From: Ochotona curzoniae
Lineage: Eukaryota; Chordata; Mammalia; Lagomorpha; Ochotonidae
NCBI RefSeq assembly: GCF_017591425.1
Contig: NW_024466599.1
Location: forward strand, 76,364,501-76,428,500
Length of the DNA: 64,000 nucleotides
Reading direction: 5' to 3'
Shown: piece after piece, positions 21,549 through 33,616 of the stretch
How the letters are laid out: every line of letters begins with the position of its first letter
Numbering within the stretch: the first letter of the stretch is position 1
The notes under the pieces: model-generated
The model's input: only the letters and a program-made list of their open reading frames with translations
What the model was told of the DNA's origin: nothing
The model's database searches: none
Position numbers and translations under genes: made by a program

Positions 21549-22302
21549 ATTTTGAAAAGGAAAGAAGATGCAGGGGCAAAAAAATCAATAAAATTCTGCT
21601 TGTTGGTCGAAATCTATGTATAACACAGCCGTAAACTAAGTCATGCCTAACAAAATGTTACAGCCAGTCTGCATGATCTCACCTAAGTGTACGTAGCACA
21701 CTGGACACATATCTCAAATAATACAACATTGTGGGGGTGGCTATAAGGATTGGAAATCCAGCTGTAACACTTAGCAAATGAGGCAAAGTCCAATTATTTG
21801 GTTTTAGTGCTCTTCTCATTATCTTGGTTTAAAGGAAGAAATGTCAGGTTGCCTAAAAAAAAATCCCGAGGACAAGGATTTATATTCTTGCTATGTTTCC
21901 CAAAGCAAGTACTGCTTTTCATAGGTTCGGTTCTTCTGGTCAAAAAGGAGCTGAGATTATTCTTATTCTTCAACATATGGCTGTTTAGAGACGAACACTG
22001 AAGCAGAGTAAAAAGCAAAATGCATCTATATAAATACAGGCTATTTTTGATTATTAAATTTTTTTGGAGATTAGCAAAGCGTAAATGATGAAATTCAGAG
22101 CAACACAATGGGGCATTGGCATCAGAAGGAAATTTCAGAGGAAGCTGGCTGGAGTGTAAGCAGTGAGGTGCTGCATCTGGGTCTTGTCTTAGTACCAGCA
22201 ATACAGTAGCTGTTTGGATGTCAAAGGATCCAGAATTGTTTCTGCTTTCTGCCTACGTCTCCCTTACTGACAGATTGGCACCTGTTCTTGGTGCTGAATC
22301 AA
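21549..22302. other. Unique intergenic DNA
   Basis: A 135-codon frame on - (21794-22201) shows no recognised domain. No repeat is called. Confidence 0.45.
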
Positions 22303-22592
22303 AATAATGAAGGCACGGTACAGTGTGCATCTCTACTCCCAAATAAAAGATGGACTCCCAATGAAACTGCTCAGTATGTCTTGGCAATCGGATGCTGAAT
22401 TTTCTACCATTGTCTATACCTACAACATCATGATACACTTAAATAGCATAATGATGGACTAGGCACTGTTGAAGGACTACACTACTATAATAACACAGTG
22501 GAAAGTAGTCAGGGAGAGGAAATGAGGAGGGTGGAACACAAAAATCCCTGAGCTTATGGAAATGTATAGCGAAAAAATAAAAATTTAAAATC
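22303..22592 (+). mobile_element. L1 3' UTR fragment, 5'-truncated
   Basis: The same landmarks as L1 A's 3' end appear in the same order (GTGTGCATCTCTACTCCC, CAATGAAACTGCTCAGTAT, GGCAATCGGATGCTG, a GGAGAGGAAATGAGGAGGGT tract and an A-rich tail) but more diverged. It is an older insertion of the same lineage. Confidence 0.85.
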
Positions 22593-22717
22593 AAACAAAA
22601 TCAATGTTTTGAAAGTGAAGCAAAGAGGAAGTAGTGGACTCCAGTCTCGACAACTCTCAGCTACTGAATGAGAGAACTTTGACAGTTTAAAGAAGGATTA
22701 GCTGATACAATAAAATA

Positions 22718-23050
22718 GTTTTGAAGATCCATTTTTATTGGAGAGGCAGATCAAATTTATAGCAAGAAAGATAGAGAGAAAGATCCCCCATCAGCTGGTA
22801 AATTCCCTGAATGACTGCAGTAGCTAAACCTGAGCTGATCTGTAGCCAGGAGCCAGGTGCTTCTTCTGGAGCTCTCACATGGGTGCAGGGTCCCAAGGCT
22901 CTGGGTCATCCTCCTCTGCTTTCCCAGGTCACAAGCAGGGAGCTGGATGGAGAGTGGAGCAGCCAGGATATGAATTGGCACCTATATGAGATCCCTGTCC
23001 TTGAAGGGCGAAGATTACCCAACCAACCGATTGCAGTGTACGCCCCGGAC
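22718..23050 (-). mobile_element. C-type SINE, middle-aged
   Basis: On + it starts GATCCATTTTTATTGGAGAG, contains CCCAGGTCACAAGCAGGGAG and ends near GTACGCCCCGGAC. Confidence 0.88.
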
Positions 23051-24487
23051 TAGAAAATTTTAAAGAAACACTTTATGTCAGGCATTAAATCTTATAATGA
23101 TGTGAATGGCAATACAATACCGATCTTTCCTGCCATAGTAGTCCATGAGGACCAAGATTAGAGTTGCCTCACTAGTTCATCTTACTCTGATTATCTTCAA
23201 AAGAAGTAAATATAAATAGTAACGCAATGTGAATCCTAGTACTTGCGTGGGTGGAAAGCCAGCAGCCCAGCCCCGAAGTGTCAGCAAGAAACTCTGCATG
23301 AGTGGGCTGCACCACGCTGTCTGGTTGGTGTGATGGCAAAGCGTATTCCACTTAGCCTGGGGAATGCACCTGCACCACGTTGCCTGGTTGGTGTTATGGC
23401 CAAGTGTGTTCCACTCAGCCCGAGGGGTACATGCAAACAGCAGTTCCTTTCTGCGCTGAGCTTGGAATCCTCCCCAAGTGAAAAGACAACATGGCCTCAT
23501 GACTCTGGAGAGCAAAAGTTTGTGTGCCTAGCTGTGTCATTCCTTCAATGCAGTGGGGTGGAGTGGCTGGGAGAGTTGGGCGTGATGGTATCTAACATCA
23601 TCATCCATGACACTAGTTAGTAGCTCAGTTTCAGAACCACATGGCTCCTTCGAGAGACAATACCACTTATCCCCATGAGCTTCCTAATCCACTCTTGGAA
23701 TCCATGGCTGAATGGATTATCTTGAGAGTGAACCTGTTGTAAAATCCGGGGGTGGGGGGCGGGAGCTAATTCTCTTGGATATTTTCTGTCCTTAACTGAC
23801 AGAAATGTCAGTCTTGCATGAGCTCAGGACTCTATGACCAGTAGGCCATCACCCCATGTGGGCTCTCCACCAAGTAAAACAAAAATCCAATTAAAACTTG
23901 TTTTTGTTTAAATTACCCATTTCAGGTCTAAGACATCATTTTATTTTGAAAGGATTATGTAGTTCTGTAAGATAACACACATAGGTTTTTGCTAGGAGAA
24001 TTAAGATTTGAAAATATGTGATATGCTATATATTTTGTATTATATGTTTATGATTTGTACTTGTGATACAAAATATGCGATTTATTATAAGAATTAGCTC
24101 CTATTTCTCAAATGGGGAGGCTGAGCAATCGGAAATCTGCAATGTGGGTTAGTTCACCACGGGTACTGCTTGTCTGTATCCCACTGCAAAGGCCTTCGGC
24201 TGGAGAGTGCCTTGTCATTACTGACCAGGACTTGATTCTATTCAGTACTTCAACTTGCAGGGTAAGGTCCTCTAATATTATGGAAGGTAATTGGCTTTGT
24301 ATTTTTATCATCAAGTTATAGGTTAATATTATCTCCAGACTTTTTCCAGGTTGATAATGTAATGAGTCCTCACAATAAGATGCTTGCTTGAAGCCTGACT
24401 TTTTCCAGGAAGGGAAGAGAGAGGAATAAACTCAACATCTTAGGAGCTAAATGGAAAGGAATCCGTTCTCACATTACTCATGACTCA
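23051..24487. other. Unique intergenic DNA
   Basis: Holds the 63 bp tandem duplication listed separately and a G-rich run at 23747-23763. The 125-codon frame (23243-23620, +) crosses the duplication and has no known domain. Confidence 0.45.
23308..23433 (+). repeat. 63 bp tandem duplication (two units)
   Basis: Two units, 23308-23370 and 23371-23433, both begin TGCACCACG and share CTGGTTGGTGT, ATGGC and GTTCCACT-like boxes, with about 80-85% match by eye. The unit is a multiple of three, so a local frame carries a 21-residue repeat around the shared string RCLVGVMAK. Confidence 0.85.
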
Positions 24488-24802
24488 AAATTTACTTATT
24501 TATTTATTTGAAAGACAGAGTAAGAGAGAGAAAGACATGGTCACACACACGCTCACACGCACAGATGTCCCATCCACTGGTTCACTTCCCCCATGGCTGG
24601 AACAAGTTGGGAATGAGGAAATTCATCCCAGTCTCACATGAGTAACAGGGAGCGAGTACTTTGGTCCATCTTCCACTGCCTTTCCTCACCCAATAGCTGG
24701 AAGCTGGATCTGATGTGCAGCATGGAGACTTGAACCAGCACACCCAGATGAGATGTTGGCATTCAAAACAGCACCTTAACTCACTACACCACACTGTCTG
24801 CT
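24488..24802 (-). mobile_element. Old C-type SINE
   Basis: On + it starts with TTTATTTATTTGAAAGACAG and contains CATCCACTGGTTCACTTCCC and ACTTGAACCAGCACAC, then ACTACACCACACTGTCTG. A CACA-rich patch lies at about 24542-24560. Confidence 0.85.
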
Positions 24803-26184
24803 GCTGTGACAGGACTCTTAAGTGCTCAGCTGCAGCTAGCTGCAGAACCCCAGAAAGGTTTAGACCTGCAAGTGCCAGTTGCGATGTGTTTGTGAAGGAA
24901 CAAAGCACTTTGTAAGAAATGAACAACTTTCCTGTCATGCGTGAGCAGCTGTGGTTTCTATTCTTAGCAGACAAGGAGATGATTTACAAAACAGAAACAT
25001 AAGCCTGGCATCTTGGCAGCCGCGCTTCACAAGGTGAAGCATTATTGCAATGACAACTTTATTGCCTTTGCTTCCCTCACCCTGAAATGAGCTTCCTAGG
25101 ATGAGGACTGGCGCTGTCAAGCCCAGCTGCCATTGTGCTCTGTGGTACCCAGGATAATTAAGATCCCGTGGAAGACAGTAGCAGAGTGTTTGCAAAGAGA
25201 CCTGCTCATTGCGGGACTAGTGAAAAGATTCCAATTTCTTGTGACTTGGGGTAAGACTGACAAGCTAGTTTATCCCGTAGGCTCTGGGCTCCAGCGGGTG
25301 AAGATCATGTTTGCTGAATGAATGCTGTTGTCAGACACTGTAAGCAAACATCCTTCCTGGACGGGGCAGAGCAGCATGAGCACTACAATTCACAATCCCG
25401 TGGGGCTACTGCTGCCAGGAGAGAAGCCTGGCTTGGAATTCACAATCGGCTCTCTTCTTATTATTTTATATTAATACTGTTTTTAGACACGCACAGAAGT
25501 GCAGGCTGGCATCATGGTCTTGCACAACCCTACTGCCCACTTCCACTCAGCGTGCTGACCTCACTACCCCACCCCAACATCCTCAACAAGTTCAACCATG
25601 TTCTAAACCTAATACCACTTTACTTTTAAAAACCACAGTATGTTTCTTCAACAGATGAACTTTTGAAACATAACCAGAATATACATTCAACAAAACTTAA
25701 CTGACTGTTTTCCTATTGTCATTCACCTAGTCTGCATACAGATGACAACTTTCAAGAAAAAAAAATTATTAAACATTAATTTGTTTGAATTAGAACCCCA
25801 GCTCCCTGTTTATTCTGTGATGCAATTCACTCTTAGTGTCTGCTTTAGCTCTGGGGCCCTGGTTCGAGAATGCATAGATACTAAAATCTGAGCATACTCA
25901 AGTCCTTGTGCACATCCCCTTGACATTTTGTTTATTTTGAGGGGAAAATATGCATTCGAATCAAGTATATCACCAGGGTTTTGGTCCACAGGGAAGACAA
26001 TCATTAACACACAGAAACTCTCTTTTAGCACAATGACTATGTCCCGATTCCAGTTTCCTGCTAATGTAGACCTTGGGAGACAACAGTGATGATTGAAGAG
26101 ACTCGGTTCTTGCCACATACGTGGGATGACCCGGAATGATTTCCTGTCACTCGACATCAGTTTCAGCTCATTGTCACTCACTAC
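24803..26184. other. Unique intergenic DNA
   Basis: Frames of 103 codons (25318-25629, +) and 123 codons (25810-26181, -) show no recognised domain. No repeat is called. Confidence 0.45.
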
Positions 26185-26283
26185 ACACCTCTGGGGAGTG
26201 AATCAGTGGATAGGCGCTTTCATGGGTCATCCTGTGTCTCTCTGTGTCTCACTTTTTCTGTTTCTCAAATGAATAAATAATAT
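26185..26283 (+). mobile_element. C-type SINE 3' fragment
   Basis: Only the last third is present: CTGGGGAGTGAATCAGTGGA, a CT-rich part, and TTTCTCAAATGAATAAATAA. Confidence 0.7.
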
Positions 26284-26473
26284 TTCCAAATAAGATTAAA
26301 TTGTTGACATGTGTGGCTTAACTAAAATAAAACATTCTAAGTAGGAATTGCATGATGAATCAGTTAATGATTAGTATATATACTGACAGAGCAAAATTCC
26401 TTAAAATCAATGGATTCCATTTCCTGTATAAGACCTTACAAAAGTACAAGTCCAATTATTAAGAAAGTTATTC

Positions 26474-26803
26474 GGGTCAGGCGGCGTGGCCTAGCGGCTA
26501 AAGTCCTTGCCTTGAACGCACCGGGATCCCATATGGGTGCCGGTTCTAATCCCGGCAGCTCCACTTCCCATCCAGTTCCCTGTCTGTGGCCTGGGAAAGC
26601 AGTCAAGGACAGCCCAAAGCCTTGGGACCCTGCACCCATGTGGGATAACCTGGAAGAAGTTCCTGGATCCTGGCTTTGGATCGGCATAGCATCGGCCGTT
26701 GCGCTCACTTGGGGAATGAATCATTGGACGGAAGATCTTCCTCTCTGTCTCTCCTCCTCTCTGTATATCTGACTTTGCAATAAATAAATAAATCTTAAAA
26801 AAA
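26474..26803 (+). mobile_element. Young C-type SINE, tail subtype 1
   Basis: Full-length, with box A TGGCCTAGCGG and box B GGTTCTAATCC intact. It is flanked by AAAGTTATTC (26464-26473 and 26804-26813). A 120-codon frame (26410-26772) is SINE read-through, not a gene. Confidence 0.94.
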
Positions 26804-26813
26804 AAAGTTATTC

Positions 26814-27149
26814 CCGGATGAAAAGAATTATCTGAGATCAAAACACACACACCACATAGTATCATCAGTATCAAGTCATTTTCCCATAGATAGTTGCAAA
26901 ATTCTAAAAGTGTCTTTCCAGATACTGAAAGTCAACAACTGACCTATAATTCACAATATCTTAGAATCGCTATATCTTTAGTTAATAAATTCCTACTTTT
27001 TATATTAACATGGTTTCATCTTGATTTAGTCCACGTGTATTGAGAGACCACCTTTTACCTCCAAAGACTGTTTTGGTGCAAATGTTGTTTCTACTCTTGT
27101 GAACCTTTTATGCAGATGTTCTAGAAATTATGATGCAGGTGTGAACACC
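26814..27149. other. Unique intergenic DNA
   Basis: AT-rich. Nothing is recognised. Confidence 0.45.
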
Positions 27150-27455
27150 TGGCATTGTAGCACAGTGAGCTCAGATGCCACCTGTGACTCAGTATTTCAT
27201 GTGAGAGTTGGTTCCAATAATGATTGTTCCACTTCCTTCCCAACTCCCTGAAGTGTGCCTGACAAGGCAGCAAGAGGTGGCTCCGCAGCTTGAACCTCTG
27301 TAACCCACATAGCGGACCAGATGCCATTCCAGGCTCTTATTCAGCCTGGCCAAGACCTGACTGCTGCAGCCATTGGTGGGTAACTGCAAAGAAGGAAGAT
27401 TCAATTCTCTCTGCATCTGCCTTTCAAATAAATAAACATTAAAAAAAAACAAAAA
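27150..27455 (+). mobile_element. Old C-type SINE
   Basis: CCTGGCATTGTAGCACAGTG head, TTCCACTTCCTTCCCAACTC body, and TCTGCCTTTCAAATAAATAA before an A-rich tail. An old subfamily. Confidence 0.85.
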
Positions 27456-27745
27456 CAAAAACACAGCCACTTGGGATGCACACATCCATTTCAGAGTTCA
27501 AATTCTACCATCCTGTTAATGGCACCCTGGGAGGCAGGTGGTGATGGTTCCAATACTTGAGTCCTTGGCACTCACATGAGGGAGTCAGGTGAAGTTCCTG
27601 CTTTGGCCTAGCCTACCCTCCACTCCTGTGGATATTTCAAAAGTGAACCAATACCTTGGAAGCTCTCTCTCTTTCTCTCTCTGTTTCTCCTCCTCCTCCC
27701 TGTTGTGCTGCTGGTCTGCTTTTTAAATTAAAATAGGCGAATATT
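27456..27745 (+). mobile_element. Old C-type SINE, abutting the previous one
   Basis: It begins right after the A-rich tail of the SINE before it, with old-family landmarks such as GAGGCAGGTGGTGATGG, AAGTTCCTGCTTTGGCC and a CT-rich end. Insertion into a neighbour's A-tail explains the head-to-tail arrangement. Confidence 0.72.
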
Positions 27746-28918
27746 TTTAAAAACTAAAGAATGATAAAACTCATTTGATTTCACCATCACATTTTGAACA
27801 CATGTGTCAAAGTATCACCCTGCAGCCCTTGGCTACCTGTGTAACGGGCTGAAGTCCTCACTGACACCTTCTAGCATTCTGCCAACTTGGGGCACCACTG
27901 TTGCTTCTTTTCCATCTCTGCAGTACCCCTTGCTGCCCACACTCAGACTTCCCTTTCAGATCGTTCTGTGACAGCTGTGGCTGTGGTAGTCCTGCCATGA
28001 AGTAGACAGACTCATCTGAGTATCAGTCAACCAGCTGAAACAGAGATGGACTAGAGTGGAGTGGCAGTGTTCTCTACAGAGACCGCTACCCAAACTGTCT
28101 TACTTTCCCGGCACTAGTCTTTTCAAGGCCCATTTGGCAAGCACAGACATTTCAAGCAGTAAGCAGTTCTCTAAGTGTTCACATTGCAAGATTGACATCC
28201 CAGAAGGCTAACGGCTAGAGAAACAGGCACCAGTTTGTGCTAAGCATTGCCTCATTTGGCTGCAGGTAGGTAGCATTGATAAAATCTGTTATCTTTAGAC
28301 CTTTCCCTCTTGTCCCAATCTAAAAATGTATTTCAGCACTATTATTTAGCTAAATGGATGATGGTACATGGTGTTAAATGTATATCTCAATTAGAATCAA
28401 TCTTGTACTATCAGTTTTCATTGTCTATTTATAATTAATATAAAAACAGGGAAATATCATTTTTATGCCACCTTGCACCATACTTGGAAAAAATGAATTT
28501 AGCGCCAGTTTTGTAAGTAATTATCCTACCATATGATTTTAAATTGTCCAAGTAGAAAGATGGTAAAGAGAATCATTCCATTGGGTGTAATTTTTTCCAG
28601 TTATATGAGTCCATAAGTGATGTTCACCTTGCTTAACTTAATGACCTGGATGGCTTTCTTTCTCTCTCTTTCTCTCTCTCTCTCACCATTCCTGATACAC
28701 TAATTTGGCTGAGGGATTAAGTCTTCAGGGGTCAGATTCTAAACCTTCCACCTGCAGCATAAAAAACAAGTGTAGTGGCCAGGTGAACTGGTTAGACGAT
28801 GTCCGGCTAGTACCATTCCTTGGTCATTTAAATTTTTTACTACAGATCAATTATGATAAATCATTAAAACAAAGACTTCTAAATGTTGATCTTTTATTAT
28901 AAAGTAATTTCATATCTT
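27746..28918. other. Unique intergenic DNA with a CT-rich run
   Basis: No gene is recognised. A TCTCTCTTT-type pyrimidine run lies at 28655-28684. The AT-rich part at about 28320-28620 is unique. Confidence 0.45.
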
Positions 28919-29238
28919 GGGCCTGGCGGCATGGCCTAGTGGCTAAAGTCCTCGCCTTGAACGTGCCGGGATCCCATATGGGCGCCGGTTCTAATCCTGG
29001 CAGCTCCACTTCCCATCCAGCTCCCTGCTGGGAAAGCAGTCAAGGATGGCCCAAAGCTTTGGGACCCTGCACTCCCTGTGGGAAACCGGAAGGAGTTCCT
29101 GGATCCTGGCTTTGGATCGGCACTGCACCGGCCGTTTTGCTCACTTGGGGAGTGAATCATCGGATGGAAGATCTTCTCTGTCTCTCCTCCTCTCTGTATA
29201 TCTGACTTTCCAATAAAAAGTAAATAAATCTTTAAAAA
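28919..29238 (+). mobile_element. Young C-type SINE with a clear target-site duplication
   Basis: A head GGGCCTGGCGGC is followed by the body and CCAATAAAAAGTAAATAAAT. The flanks AAAGTAATTTCATATCTT (28901-28918) and AAATAATTTCATAGCTT (29239-29255) form a slightly diverged duplication. A short deletion in the body removes the 'TTGTGGCCT' box. Confidence 0.94.
28932..28997 (+). promoter_or_regulatory. Pol III promoter of a SINE (box A and box B)
   Basis: TGGCCTAGTGG (28932-28942) fits the tRNA box A consensus, and GGTTCTAATCC (28987-28997) is one base from GGTTCGAATCC, box B. Spacing is about 44 bp, as in tRNA genes. It is the best-preserved pair here and shows the family's tRNA origin. Confidence 0.8.
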
Positions 29239-29255
29239 AAATAATTTCATAGCTT

Positions 29256-29817
29256 AATTTCTCTTCTTATAGCTAGTACACTCAGTGAGATCAGGATGGT
29301 TGGCAACTTCCTGGAACTTAGCTATTTGGCACCCTAGATCCAGATCACTTGTGGAGCTGAGCTTTTATGGCTTTTATGTGGCACCTTAGGGTCCACCAAG
29401 ACACTACACCCTATTTTCTCCTCTGAGAACTTTAGGCAGCATACTTTCTCTTTGACCAGACAAATATTTGGGTATCCAGATTAATTTGTTAGGCATTTAG
29501 AAAACCTGGACACACATTTAGCTGCTTTGCTGAAGTTTCAATACGTGCCCAGAGGATTAGCAAAGATCTGTACAGCTGTTATTATGTATATTCATTTGTT
29601 TGCACTATGAAAGACTGAGCCTTACAGAAAATCTCAGCAAATAGGAATTGGAAGAGTTGTTGTATTTTGGCAAAACTCCAGATTCTGATACTAGTAGTTG
29701 TCACCTTGGTACTACGTTCTACAAGTTTTCCCCAAAATATATTTTTGCTAGAATATAAATTGTTCTTACATGCAGACTAGATCTATTTATGCTGCTTTAA
29801 AGAATTGTAGAATATTT
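29256..29817. other. Unique intergenic DNA
   Basis: AT-rich. Nothing is recognised. Confidence 0.45.
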
Positions 29818-30135
29818 GTGGCTGGCACTACGAGGTATCAGCTTGCGCCCTCCTGCTGTGGTGCCAATATCCCAGACTGGCCCTGGATTGAGTCCTGGCT
29901 GCTCCACATGAGACCTAGCTTTCTACTGCTTGACTGGGAAATCAGCAGGGGATAGATGCATCACTTGGACCCCTGTACTCATGTCGGTTCTAGGAATTCC
30001 TGGCTCCTGAATTTGGACAAGCCCAATTTTGGCCATTGCAGCCATTTGGGGAGTGAGCCATGGAGGAGTGTTCTCTCTATGTCTCTGCTTCTCTCTATGT
30101 AACTGCGTCCTTTAAATAATTAAAGGAAAAAAAAA
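29818..30135 (+). mobile_element. Old C-type SINE
   Basis: GTGGCTGGCACTACGAGGT head, GGATTGAGTCCTGGCTGCTC box B region, CATTTGGGGAGTGAGCC, and a CTTTAAATAATTAAAGG plus A-rich tail. Confidence 0.87.
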
Positions 30136-30481
30136 TAGCAGAATACATAATGAGACAAATCTAAACAATTGAGGGTTTACATAATTCTAACAAAATTTCA
30201 AATACAGCAGTAATGTCATATGTCAAAGAGCCTACAAGGGAACGTGGAAGAAGTTCGCAGGGGGTCAGTGTTGGGGCAGTGGAGGGAGAAGCTGCTTCTT
30301 CTAAGCAGGATATTTGTTGGAATGGATTCCATTCTGCTGCTCTGCTTCTGATCCAGCTTGAACCCATGCCACCCACGTTGAAGAGCTAGATAAAGCTTTT
30401 TTATGATGCTTTGTCTTTTGCGATGCTTATCTGGCAGTTTCTACCCAGGATTGTGGATAGAAAATTCTCTTGGTCTCATAA
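30136..30481. other. Unique intergenic DNA
   Basis: Nothing is recognised. A 71-codon frame on - shows no domain. Confidence 0.45.
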
Positions 30482-30788
30482 TGATGGCTCAACTAGCTAA
30501 TTCTTTCCTTGCTAATACCAGGGTCCCATATGGGTTCCAGTTCATGTCATTCCTGCTTTTTCTTTCCTTCCAACTCCCTGTTTGTGGTCTGGGAAAGCAG
30601 GAGAGGATGGCCCAAAGCCTTAGGACCCTGCCCCCATGTGATACCCAGAAGAAGCTCCAGGTTCCTGACTTCAGTTCAGCCTAGCTTCAGGCATTGCAAC
30701 CATTTGGGGCTTGAACCAGTGGATGGAAGATCTTTTTCTCTGTAAATCTGTCTTTGCAATATACATAATAATAAAAAAAATTTTAAAA
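30482..30788 (+). mobile_element. C-type SINE, middle-aged
   Basis: CAGGGTCCCATATGGGTTCC, CTCCCTGTTTGTGGTCTGGG, GGGGCTTGAACCAGTGGATG and a TCTTTGCAATATACATAATA tail. The head is diverged. Confidence 0.86.
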
Positions 30789-32086
30789 AGAGAAAATTGT
30801 CTTTTTTTTTCAATGTATCACTCTGCCTTTTGAGTAAGTTAATATATCTTTTCTTTTAAGCTTCATGGAGAATGGATTGATTCCATAAACTTCTTTTGGT
30901 ACAACTGTATTTGAAAATCCATGTTTTTCAATGAGACTTTCATGAGATTTTTGAAGATCTCTGAGATGTGGATTTCAGAAGCTCTTGAACCAAAAGTAGG
31001 TCATATTTTTATTTAATTTTCCAAATCTTTTGAAGAATCCTGTATGTAAATAAAGAAATTGAAGCACAACATGGCTTGCAATTCATGGAAAAGAATGGAT
31101 GTATAGTTAATAAAATAATTGCAGGTGTGCAATGGAAATATAGAATGTTAGCCTTGCTGATAATCAAGAAAGAGCTGATGAAAACAGAAGACTCAGCTGT
31201 CCCCTTTTAGAAATCCAAACATGCATGTGAGGGTTGATGCCACCAAGGGAAGGATGTGTGAACAAAGACACTTCCCCATGCATGGGGAGGCAGCTCACAT
31301 ACAACATAGACAACATTTACGTCATGCCCTGCCCCAACGAATGATCCATGATCCAACTAAGAAAGATTATTAAGTGCATATAAAACATTTTTTTTTGTTT
31401 TTGATTTGTGGTGTTTTCAGAGGAGAGAATCAAAAGAACAACCTAAATCTCTAATTATGGGATAATGTTTAGCTACTGAAATAGCTTTATTTCTCGACTT
31501 CAGAGATGTTGCTTGCATATTTTTGCTAGAAAAAATTAAGTTACAAAACAGTGCTGTAACAGAAAACGATTTAAAAAATAAATTGCAACATCAAAAATAT
31601 TAAAAAGTTTGTAAGACAGTCTCAGGTCATCACTAGGCACAAGGGTTTCTTGGTGTTTTCTCCAACTTCAACCACTTTCTGTCTCTTTCTCTTTGTGCTG
31701 AACAAATAAGTAATAATTTTACATTATCAAAACAGACGTGATTTGAAAAAAAATACAGTGTACGTATCAACTCAAGATAGAAACAGAACATGCAAGATTT
31801 CATCATTAGCTATCTTTAGATCATACTGAAAGAAGCAAAATTAAGCAACTCAAGAGTTTTGAAAATACTGTGATAATTATTCAACATTGAGCAACCGGGC
31901 CTTTAGCAAACCAATGCAGAGCACATTTGTGTTGGATACAAGATGAAGGATTAACAACCCTCCTGTGCTTCATGCCATACCTTCATTAACAACCTTGTGC
32001 TTCATGCCATATCCCTTCCATGGATCCCTTCATACTCGTGATGATCCTGAGTGGTCTGTATTATTGTCCTTACAGGCTGAGGCTTA
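30789..32086. other. Unique intergenic DNA
   Basis: AT-rich and without a recognisable gene. It contains the 34 bp duplication listed next. Confidence 0.45.
31949..32015 (+). repeat. 34 bp direct duplication
   Basis: ATTAACAACC followed by TGTGCTTCATGCCATA occurs twice in tandem (about 31950-31983 and 31984-32015), differing by a 3 bp CTC indel. Slippage is the likely cause. Confidence 0.85.
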
Positions 32087-32098
32087 AAAAATCTCAGC

Positions 32099-32415
32099 AA
32101 TGGGTCCAGTGGTTAGAGTCCTCGCCTTGCACACACCAAGATCCCATATGGGCCGCAGTCCTAATCCCCGCAGCCCAACTTCCCATCCAGCTCCCTTCTT
32201 GTGGCCTGGGAAAGCAGCAGACAATGACCCAAAGCCTTAGGACCCTGTACCCATGTGGGAGACCGGGAAGAAGCCTCTGGATCCTGGCTTCGGATTGGCT
32301 CGGCTTTGGCCATTGCGGTCATTTGTGGAGTGAATCATCAGACGGAAAATCTTCTCTGTATCTCCTCCTCTCTGGCTGACTTCTGATACAATAAATAAAT
32401 AAATAATCTTTTTTT
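32099..32415 (+). mobile_element. Young C-type SINE
   Basis: Slightly shortened head, then GTGGTTAGAGTCCTCGCC, body and TACAATAAATAAATAAATAA. It is flanked by AAAAATCTCAGC (32087-32098 and 32416-32427). Confidence 0.92.
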
Positions 32416-32427
32416 AAAAATCTCAGC

Positions 32428-32920
32428 GACTTGCTTGATTTCATATTCTGTTAAGTCACAGATCTCAGGAAGGTCTGACTCTGGCATTCTTGACTTATGC
32501 ACTGCATTAAATCCCTCGTGATGAGAAAAACGCAATTGGTGTCTTATCCATTTTCTGTTGTTAATGAAACGGTACCAGAGCAGTTGAGTCACAAAGAGAA
32601 AGGCTTCATTCTGGCACCCAGCCCTGGGTCGTGTCCAGGGGACCACGTCTGGTCAAGTAGGCTTTGCTGGCACAGGCTCCAGGCAGCATAGAGCAGCATC
32701 AAATGGGCAGTTAAGGAGAGTTGACATGTATGAGGATGCTTCGAGATATTCGTGGAAAAAAGGAATGAAAAAACTGATTCATTCTGATGCAAGTAAGTTT
32801 GAAAACCATGAAGCTGAGGTGGAAAATTTTCAATATCTTCACAGAAAATTTGTTCTGAAAGCGTTATGAATGGATTTCAAAATATTTTTGCACTAAAATA
32901 AGCTTATTTTTATGCCATTT
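32428..32920. other. Unique intergenic DNA
   Basis: A 102-codon frame on - (32338-32646) overlaps the SINE end and shows no domain. Confidence 0.45.
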
Positions 32921-32937
32921 TCCATGAGCATTTTTTA

Positions 32938-33218
32938 AAATATATTTTTATTTTGAATTTTGAATTATGGATACAAGTTCATATAGGCTGGCATTCCTCC
33001 AAAAAACCTCACCCCCCGACAGGTTTTCCCCAGGTGTAGCCCTTCATATGGAATCGTAATTCTATCAGTCTCTTATTTCAGTGTACCCCGATATTGTTGG
33101 TGCAGACAATGTCAGACAGTCCAGCATCCCATTGTTTACACCTGCCCAACAGTTTCATTGGGAATCCATTTTTGTCTGAAAGCAGGGATGCACATTCATG
33201 TTCCATTGTTCCCCCACA
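32938..33218 (-). mobile_element. L1 3' end, 5'-truncated, with target-site duplication
   Basis: On + the antisense L1 3' UTR is visible: a T/A tail, then CAGTTTCATTGGGAATCCAT. The flanks TCCATGAGCATTTTTTA (32921-32937) and the same string at 33219-33235 are an exact 17 bp duplication. A classic 5'-truncated insertion. Confidence 0.9.
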
Positions 33219-33237
33219 TCCATGAGCATTTTTTACA

Positions 33238-33286
33238 GTTTTATTTATTTTTATTGGAAAGGCTGTTTTACAGAGAGAAGAAAGGA

Positions 33287-33321
<35 letters not shown>

Positions 33322-33582
33322 AATCTTCCATTCATTGCCTGAGTCCCTACCGGCAGCAATTGTCGGAGCTGAGCTTACCTGAAGCCAGAAGTCAGAAGCT
33401 TCCTCCAGGTTGCCCACATGGGAGCAGGATCCCAAGGCTTTGGGCCATCCTCTGCTGCATTCCCCAGGCCACAAGCAGGGAACAGGAAGAGTAGTAGGTC
33501 AGCCTATACACAAGCAGGCACACTTAAGAGAGCTTGGTGCTTGCAAGGGAGAATTATAACAACTGAGTCATCACAGAAGGCC
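33238..33582 (-). mobile_element. C-type SINE with an expanded GA tract
   Basis: It starts TTATTTATTTTTATTGGAAA on + and contains CCACATGGGAGCAGGATCCC and CCCCAGGCCACAAGCAGGGA. The purine part is expanded at 33283-33322. It inserted right beside the L1 3' end. Confidence 0.87.
33283..33322 (+). repeat. (GA)n microsatellite in a SINE
   Basis: A GA run broken once by AAA, grown from the SINE's own GAGAGA segment. Confidence 0.93.
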
Positions 33583-33616
33583 CTTCTGCATGAACAATTT
33601 CAAATATTCTTCTATA

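Noticed and set aside
23747..23763. G-quadruplex in a G-rich run
   Set aside because: Only three separated G runs are present, too few for a standard four-run motif without splitting a run.
26410..26874. 120- and 127-codon frames on both strands
   Set aside because: Both are read-through of the young C-type SINE at 26474-26803.
28932..28997. tRNA gene
   Set aside because: Boxes A and B belong to a SINE. No cloverleaf or anticodon arm is intact.
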